Notes under the pieces: model-generated
Database searches by the model: none
Told to the model about the DNA's origin: nothing
Seen by the model: the letters and a program-made list of their open reading frames with translations, nothing else
DNA from: an uncultured Collinsella sp.
GTDB lineage: Bacteria; Actinomycetota; Coriobacteriia; Coriobacteriales; Coriobacteriaceae
DNA: 64,000 nt
Direction of reading: 5' to 3'
NCBI GenBank assembly: GCA_958353395.1
Contig: CATWSG010000001.1
Location: 1 to 64,000, forward strand
Made by a program: the position numbers and the translations under genes
Shown here: piece after piece, positions 59,867 through 64,000 of the stretch
Position numbering within the stretch: the stretch's first letter is position 1
How the letters are laid out: each line of letters begins with the position of its first letter

Positions 59867-60454
59867 ATGAGCGATTATGCAGACCAAACGGTCGCCGTGC
59901 TGGCGGTCCAAGGCGCATTTGCCGAGCACGAGGCAAGACTATCCGAGCTGGGCGCGCACTGTATTGAGCTGAGGCAGGCGGCTGATTTGAAGCAGGACTT
60001 TGACCGTCTGGTACTTCCCGGCGGCGAGTCTACCGTTCAAGGGAAGCTGCTTGATGAGTTGGGCATGCTCGAGGAGCTTCGCACCCGCATTGTTGAAGGC
60101 ATGCCCGTCCTGGGCACCTGCGCCGGCCTGATTCTGCTGGCTCACGACCTTGCCGCCCATGACGATAAGGGCACGCCGCGCCTGGCAACCATGGATGTGC
60201 TCGTTGAGCGCAATGCCTACGGCAGGCAGCTCGGCAGTTTTCGAACCAAGGGGCAGGTAGCTGGCATCGACGGTGAAGTGCCGCTGACGTTTATCCGCGC
60301 GCCCCGCATCGTCGAGGTCCACGGCGACGCAAAGGCCTTAGCGAAAGTCGACGGCCGTATCGTCGCCGCCCGTCAGGGCAGCCAGCTCGGCGTAACCTTC
60401 CACCCCGAACTCGACGAAGACACCCGCCTCCACGAACTGTTCCTACAAATGTAG
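59867..60454 (+). CDS. pdxT: Pyridoxal 5'-phosphate synthase glutaminase PdxT
   Basis: A 195-residue class I glutamine amidotransferase that provides ammonia to PdxS. It has LVLPGGESTV, the catalytic Cys in LGTCAGLILLA and the His/Glu pair in TFHPELDED. The ending FHPELDEDTRLHELFL is typical. GAAAGGA precedes the ATG; 20 bases separate it from pdxS. The family is present only with PdxS, supporting both assignments. Confidence 0.96.
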   Translation: MSDYADQTVAVLAVQGAFAEHEARLSELGAHCIELRQAADLKQDFDRLVLPGGESTVQGKLLDELGMLEELRTRIVEGMPVLGTCAGLILLAHDLAAHDDKGTPRLATMDVLVERNAYGRQLGSFRTKGQVAGIDGEVPLTFIRAPRIVEVHGDAKALAKVDGRIVAARQGSQLGVTFHPELDEDTRLHELFLQM

Positions 60455-60477
60455 GCATCGAAATCAACAAACGAAAC

Positions 60478-60541
60478 GAGAGTGGATAATCTCCCACCTT
60501 GAGCATGAATATGGGCTCATACCGGGAGATTATCCACTCTC
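60478..60541. repeat. Large hairpin H1
   Basis: GAGAGTGGATAATCTCCC and GGGAGATTATCCACTCTC form an 18-bp perfect stem; the 28-base loop has its own GAGC/GCTC stem. It follows pdxT by 24 bases. No T tract; the first of four structures before the RGG gene. Confidence 0.88.
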
Positions 60542-60550
60542 ATGCTACGT

Positions 60551-60604
60551 AGTCGTTGGGGACGTTCTTAAATGACCAGTCAAACAAGAACGTCCCCAAC
60601 GACT
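60551..60604. repeat. Large hairpin H2
   Basis: AGTCGTTGGGGACGTTCTT and its perfect complement form a 19-bp stem around a 16-base loop. It is followed by ATCTTTT and may help terminate pdxT transcripts. Confidence 0.88.
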
Positions 60605-60658
60605 ATCTTTTAGCAGGTCTGGATCATGGCAATGTCGATGTTTTGGCACCGACAGCGA

Positions 60659-60758
60659 GCGCCCACCAGAGCGAACAAATTGGCATGAAAAGAGGACGGC
60701 ATAGACCTTCTGGTCATGCCGTCCTCTTTGAATGACAAGTTGTCGCTCTGGTGGGCGC
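60659..60758. repeat. Long nested inverted repeat H3
   Basis: The outer arms GCGCCCACCAGAGCGA/TCGCTCTGGTGGGCGC (16 bp) and the inner arms AAGAGGACGGCAT/ATGCCGTCCTCTT (13 bp) flank an imperfectly paired middle, giving a near-continuous 44-base arm in a 100-base element. Confidence 0.85.
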
Positions 60759-60771
60759 GCAGCGTCAACTA

Positions 60772-60799
60772 GTTACGCGGTTTGGTAAAACCGCGTAAC
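60772..60799. repeat. Hairpin H4 next to the RGG gene stop
   Basis: GTTACGCGGTTT, GGTA, AAACCGCGTAAC: a 12-bp perfect stem four bases beyond the RGG gene stop. It may act as an RNA 3'-end structure for that gene, though no T run follows. Confidence 0.8.
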
Positions 60800-60803
60800 C
60801 CAA

Positions 60804-61715
60804 CTAGAAGCGGTTGCCGCGGAAGCCGCCGCCGTTGCGGCCGCCACGATCGCCACCGCGACCGCCACGGTCGTTACCACGGTTGCCGCCGAAGCCGCCA
60901 CGGTTGCCACCGCGATCGCCATAGCCGCCACGGTTGCCGCCAAAGCCGCCGCGACCGCCACGGTCGCCGCCACGGTCACCAAAACCGCCACGGCCACCAC
61001 GATCGCCACCGCGACCGCCGCGGTCGCCGCCACGGCCACCACGATCGCCAAAGCCGCCGCGACCGCCACGGTCGCCGCCACGGCCACCACGGTCGTCACG
61101 GCCGCCGCGAGGACCGCGATCCTCGTCCAGGCCCATGGCGACGAGCGGAGCGATAACCTTATCGAGAGCGGCCATCAGCTCGATGGCCTCCTCGTAAGAA
61201 AGCTCGGGCAGGAGCTTCTCCTTCTTGTTGGCAAGCTCGACCAGGCCCTCAGCGGCATCCTCGGCGGCGAAGACGACGATCTTGCGCATATCGCCCTCGG
61301 CGTCGTCGATGCGGCCGACCAGATCGGCAGCCTCGGCCTCGGCCATCAGGCCATCGAGCTCACGAAGGCGCATGCCCAGCAGGTCGGACATTTCCTTCTG
61401 CTCCATCTTGGGCTTGAGGTCAAGAAGCTTGATGGCGCGCTCGATGTTCGCCATGCGCTCGGCCTTGGCCTCCTCCTCCTTGGAAATAGCAAAGCGACGG
61501 CTACGCAGCAGGCGGGCGGCCTTCTGCATCTTGTCCATCAGCTCTTCGTCATCGTAATCAACGGCGGCCTCGACAACCTCGGCCTCCTCCTCGGCGGAAA
61601 CCTCGTCAGCAGCCTCAACCTCGGCAGCTTCGGTCTCCACGGTCTCGACTGCCTCGACCTCGGCAGCCATGGTCTCGTTCTCGGTCTCGTTCATGATCTC
61701 TTCGTTCTCGGACAT
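60804..61715 (-). CDS. RGG-tailed putative RNA-binding protein
   Basis: A 303-residue protein in three parts. Residues 1-60 are highly acidic (Glu/Ala-rich). Residues about 60-200 form a helical region, including KPKMEQKEMSDLLGMRLRELDGLMAEAEAADLVGRI in pieces, that could be a winged-helix-like fold. The last 100 residues are RGG/RG repeats (GGRGGDRGGRGGFGDRGG type) with Asn and Phe, a classic disordered RNA-binding tail. Such tails are common in eukaryotic RNA-granule proteins and rarer in bacteria. AAGGAG precedes the ATG. The gene is alone, with a 5' leader of 150 bases and four hairpins after its stop. Function unknown; an RNA chaperone or condensate-forming role is inference. Confidence 0.78.
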   Translation of the reverse strand: MSENEEIMNETENETMAAEVEAVETVETEAAEVEAADEVSAEEEAEVVEAAVDYDDEELMDKMQKAARLLRSRRFAISKEEEAKAERMANIERAIKLLDLKPKMEQKEMSDLLGMRLRELDGLMAEAEAADLVGRIDDAEGDMRKIVVFAAEDAAEGLVELANKKEKLLPELSYEEAIELMAALDKVIAPLVAMGLDEDRGPRGGRDDRGGRGGDRGGRGGFGDRGGRGGDRGGRGGDRGGRGGFGDRGGDRGGRGGFGGNRGGYGDRGGNRGGFGGNRGNDRGGRGGDRGGRNGGGFRGNRF

Positions 61716-61867
61716 GAGACTCCTTCTTGGCCCTCTCGGGCATCATCGCCCCATTCGCGGGGCCCGTCGCGCACTCTTTGCGCTTTAAACATTCATGCCT
61801 CTCGGCAAAACGTCCATTAGTTTATGGTGTCGCCATCCAATCTAGCTGCAGAATCTATGTGCACACA

Positions 61868-63283
61868 TTAATGCGACATGTGTGACTCGCGACGAGCGTA
61901 CACCAGCGACGCCACAAACCCGACCACGGCAATCACGGCCGCCACGCGCACGGCAGTTGCAAATCCAATCGCCTGGGCAACGTCGGTCGCAGCGCCAGCC
62001 GCGCCGGCAGTCGCTGCAGAACTCGAGAGCAGGCCGATAAACAGGGACGGGCCAAACGATGCGGCAATCATGTTCCACGTGTTAAGCAATGCCGTTCCGT
62101 GAGGATGTTCAGCGGCAGGCAGCGTCTCCAATCCGGCCGTTTGCGAGGGGCTCAGCACCAAACCGACTCCGGCATACACCACAACGGTCAGCGCCACAAC
62201 GACGCCGATGTTCATACTCGCCGCCGTCATCGAGATGGCAGTCTGCCCCACGGCAATCAGGGCAAAACCGACCGGCAGCAGCGGCCATGCGCCACGGGCG
62301 TCCATCACGCGTCCGCCCACAATCGAGGTCACGGCGTTGCAGGCAATCGCCGGCAAAATGAGCAAGCCCGCAATAAGTGCGGTCATGCCGTATGCGCCCT
62401 CAAAATAGAGCGGCAACAAAACGCTCATCGAGAACGTCGTCATCATCGACACCACCACAAGCAAACACGCAGGCCAAAAGCGAAAGCTCGCCATGGGACG
62501 CACGTTAAGCACCGGATGCTCGAGCTTGAGCTGACGGGCCGCAAACAGGCCGAGCAGCACAATGGCGGCGAAAAGCGCCACGATGCCGGCAATCAGATTG
62601 GTCGAGAACTCGCCTACGGAATACACAAATGCCGTAATGCCGGCGGCGAGCAAAACAACCGACAGAATATCAAGCGTGGTGTTCGAGCGCTCTCCGACAT
62701 TCTGAACAAGCTTAACGCCCGCCGCAGCGACCACAATGCCGCCCACCAGCGGCACTACGAACACCGCCCTCCAGCCAAATAACGTGCACATAAGACCGCT
62801 AATCACGGGTCCAAACGCCGGCCCTAGCGTAATGCAGGCACCACCCAGGCTCAGATACAGACCGAGCTTCTCGCGCGGGGCGCAAGACAGCACCACGTTC
62901 ATCATGAGCGGAAACAAGATGCCCGATCCCGCAGCCTGCAAAATACGACTTGGCAGCAAAACGCTAAACGACGGAGCGATCAGACACAGGGCTTCGCCGG
63001 CGACCATACATCCGCATGCGAAAAACAACAGCTTGCGCGTCGAGAAACGGCCGGACAGGAAGGCCATGATGGCCGTAAAGATCGACGTCACAATCATGTA
63101 GCCCGAGACGAGCCACTGCGCCGTGGTGGCACTCACCGAAAAGGCCGCCATAATGTCGTGCAACGCCACGTTAATGATGTTCTCGTTAAACGCGGCAACA
63201 AAGGCCGCAATATACATAACGACGAGAAGCGCCGCAGTGGCCGATGGCGTTACTTGAACTTGTTGCTGAGATTTGCTCCCCAT
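61868..63283 (-). CDS. MFS transporter, DHA2-like
   Basis: A 471-residue protein with 13-14 predicted membrane segments, as in the DHA2 drug/proton antiporters. It carries NENIINVALHDIMAAFSVSATTAQWLVSGYM (in part), the loop motif LSGRFSTRKLL and GPAFGPVISGLM. It likely exports toxic compounds; the substrate is unknown. I chose the ATG at 63283 because GGAAGGAA lies upstream; the open frame extends further without homology. It converges with nothing and is divergent from the deformylase gene. Confidence 0.88.
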   Translation of the reverse strand: MGSKSQQQVQVTPSATAALLVVMYIAAFVAAFNENIINVALHDIMAAFSVSATTAQWLVSGYMIVTSIFTAIMAFLSGRFSTRKLLFFACGCMVAGEALCLIAPSFSVLLPSRILQAAGSGILFPLMMNVVLSCAPREKLGLYLSLGGACITLGPAFGPVISGLMCTLFGWRAVFVVPLVGGIVVAAAGVKLVQNVGERSNTTLDILSVVLLAAGITAFVYSVGEFSTNLIAGIVALFAAIVLLGLFAARQLKLEHPVLNVRPMASFRFWPACLLVVVSMMTTFSMSVLLPLYFEGAYGMTALIAGLLILPAIACNAVTSIVGGRVMDARGAWPLLPVGFALIAVGQTAISMTAASMNIGVVVALTVVVYAGVGLVLSPSQTAGLETLPAAEHPHGTALLNTWNMIAASFGPSLFIGLLSSSAATAGAAGAATDVAQAIGFATAVRVAAVIAVVGFVASLVYARRESHMSH

Positions 63284-63488
63284 GCATTTCCTTCCTCTTG
63301 GAACGACAGTTGCATCGCCCCAGAGGAACAGTCCAGGGCGAAAAATGAGCCCTAGACTTACGCCAGACGCCGTACACGACGAGTCTGACAACATGGTCCA
63401 ACGTCGAAAGATTGTAACGCGGACGCACAGCTTTCCTTCCGCGCTATTATTAAAAGTCCACGAAAGCATGAGACATGAGGAGCCCACC

Positions 63489-63899
63489 ATGATTAAGCCC
63501 ATCATGAAATCCGAGTTCTTTTTGCGCCTGCCTTCCGAAGACGCGGGACCCGACGACGCCGCGACCGGGCAGGACCTCCTGGATACACTCCACGAGCATG
63601 AGCGCGAGTGCGTGGGCCTCGCCGCCAACATGATTGGCGTGCGCAAACGCATCATCTGCGTAAAGGACGGCAACAGGACACTCCTGATGTACAACCCTCA
63701 AATTCTTGAGCAAGTCAATGCCTATCAGACGAGCGAAGGATGTCTCTCGCTGATCGGCGAGCGTCCCTGTACCCGCTATCGCCGCATTAAGGTGGAGTAT
63801 TTGGACGAGAACTTCGTCCACCGCATCAAAAACTTCTCGGGCTACACCGCCGAGATCATCCAGCACGAAATCGACCACTGCAACGGCGTCGTGGTTTAG
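63489..63899 (+). CDS. def: Peptide deformylase
   Basis: A 136-residue metalloenzyme that removes the formyl group from nascent proteins. All three motifs are present: VGLAANMIG (motif I, residues 42-50), EGCLS with the metal-binding Cys85, and QHEIDH with the two histidines at 126 and 130. The short length and GLAANMIG fit the compact deformylases of Firmicutes and Actinobacteria rather than the 170-residue E. coli enzyme; it may be a second copy. GAGGAG precedes the ATG at 63489. Confidence 0.9.
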   Translation: MIKPIMKSEFFLRLPSEDAGPDDAATGQDLLDTLHEHERECVGLAANMIGVRKRIICVKDGNRTLLMYNPQILEQVNAYQTSEGCLSLIGERPCTRYRRIKVEYLDENFVHRIKNFSGYTAEIIQHEIDHCNGVVV

Positions 63900-63935
63900 G
63901 CCACCTGCCAAAATGAGGGTACCGGAGGCCTCCCT

Positions 63936-64000
63936 ATGGATATCAGCCGCTTTGGCGAATTCGCCATCTTAGCGCAGTCACGCACGTTTCTTGATGCGGC
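63936..64000 (+). CDS. LysR-type regulator, N-terminus only
   Basis: The window ends 22 codons into an open frame with GGAGG before its ATG. The visible residues MDISRFGEFAILAQSRTF have the typical LysR start (a hydrophobic F..FA.LA.S.TF pattern of helix one and two). The target cannot be judged. Confidence 0.6.
   Translation, partial: MDISRFGEFAILAQSRTFLDA

Noticed and set aside
60804..61140. CRISPR-like or tandem DNA repeat
   Set aside because: The repetition is the RGG coding repeat of the protein tail; units are irregular and in frame, with no spacers.

Overview
The window is 64 kb of GC-rich, gene-dense chromosome. The gene set suggests Coriobacteriia (Actinobacteria), most likely Collinsella or a close relative; this is an inference from content, since no rRNA or tRNA gene is present. 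The clues are an anaerobe's lactate dehydrogenase/Etf cluster, a rubrerythrin, bacterial Elp3, PdxST with a MocR regulator, a fused PurL, frequent GTG starts and many large intergenic palindromes. I found no transposase, integrase, CRISPR array or prophage.

Layout. 0-2.7 kb: BASS-type transporter, HIT-like protein and CutC. 2.8-8.2 kb: complete branched-chain amino-acid ABC operon (livK-H-M-G-F), preceded by the collapsed remains of a second livK. 8.4-17.6 kb: homoserine dehydrogenase, an SDR, a tandem array of four hairpins, a cation/proton antiporter, purL and an EamA transporter. 17.8-22.3 kb: GGDEF protein, KdgT-type permease, AzlCD and an HD hydrolase. 22.3-25.9 kb: FAD dehydrogenase-EtfB-EtfA with a ferredoxin domain, resembling the LctBCD electron-confurcating lactate dehydrogenase. 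26.2-29.4 kb: a run of small exported proteins including an 85-residue protein with an LAQTG sorting signal. 29.5-36 kb: DUF554 protein, then a three-gene module (TerB_N/TerB_C protein, BrxD-like ATPase, Lhr/BrxHI-like helicase) without the rest of BREX. 36-45.4 kb: spermidine-synthase-like protein, Elp3, DUF4097 protein with its membrane-linked HTH regulator, two methyltransferases and a DUF3516 helicase. 45.4-52 kb: DUF2130 protein, ChbG deacetylase, beta-glucoside-type PTS permease with a LicT antiterminator and a recognisable RAT leader, metallophosphoesterase, a 59-residue acidic protein and a HIRAN protein. 52-59 kb: a possible small RNA, aldehyde and alcohol dehydrogenases, rubrerythrin, and a nuclease-like gene between two copies of a ~123-bp palindromic element. 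57.4-64 kb: MocR/PdxR-pdxS-pdxT, four large hairpins, an RGG-tailed protein, an MFS transporter, peptide deformylase and the start of a LysR gene.

Amino acid handling (Liv uptake, AzlCD export, Hom), fermentation (lactate oxidation, Ald/Adh), vitamin B6 and purine synthesis, and sugar-acid and beta-glucoside uptake fit a gut anaerobe. The most notable material is (1) the TerB_N/BrxD/helicase module, (2) the surface-protein cluster, (3) the inverted-repeat element whose ends carry stop codons in all three frames, (4) the strictly 62-bp-periodic hairpin array and (5) the RGG-tailed protein. All functional statements rest on reading motifs by eye; no database search was run.
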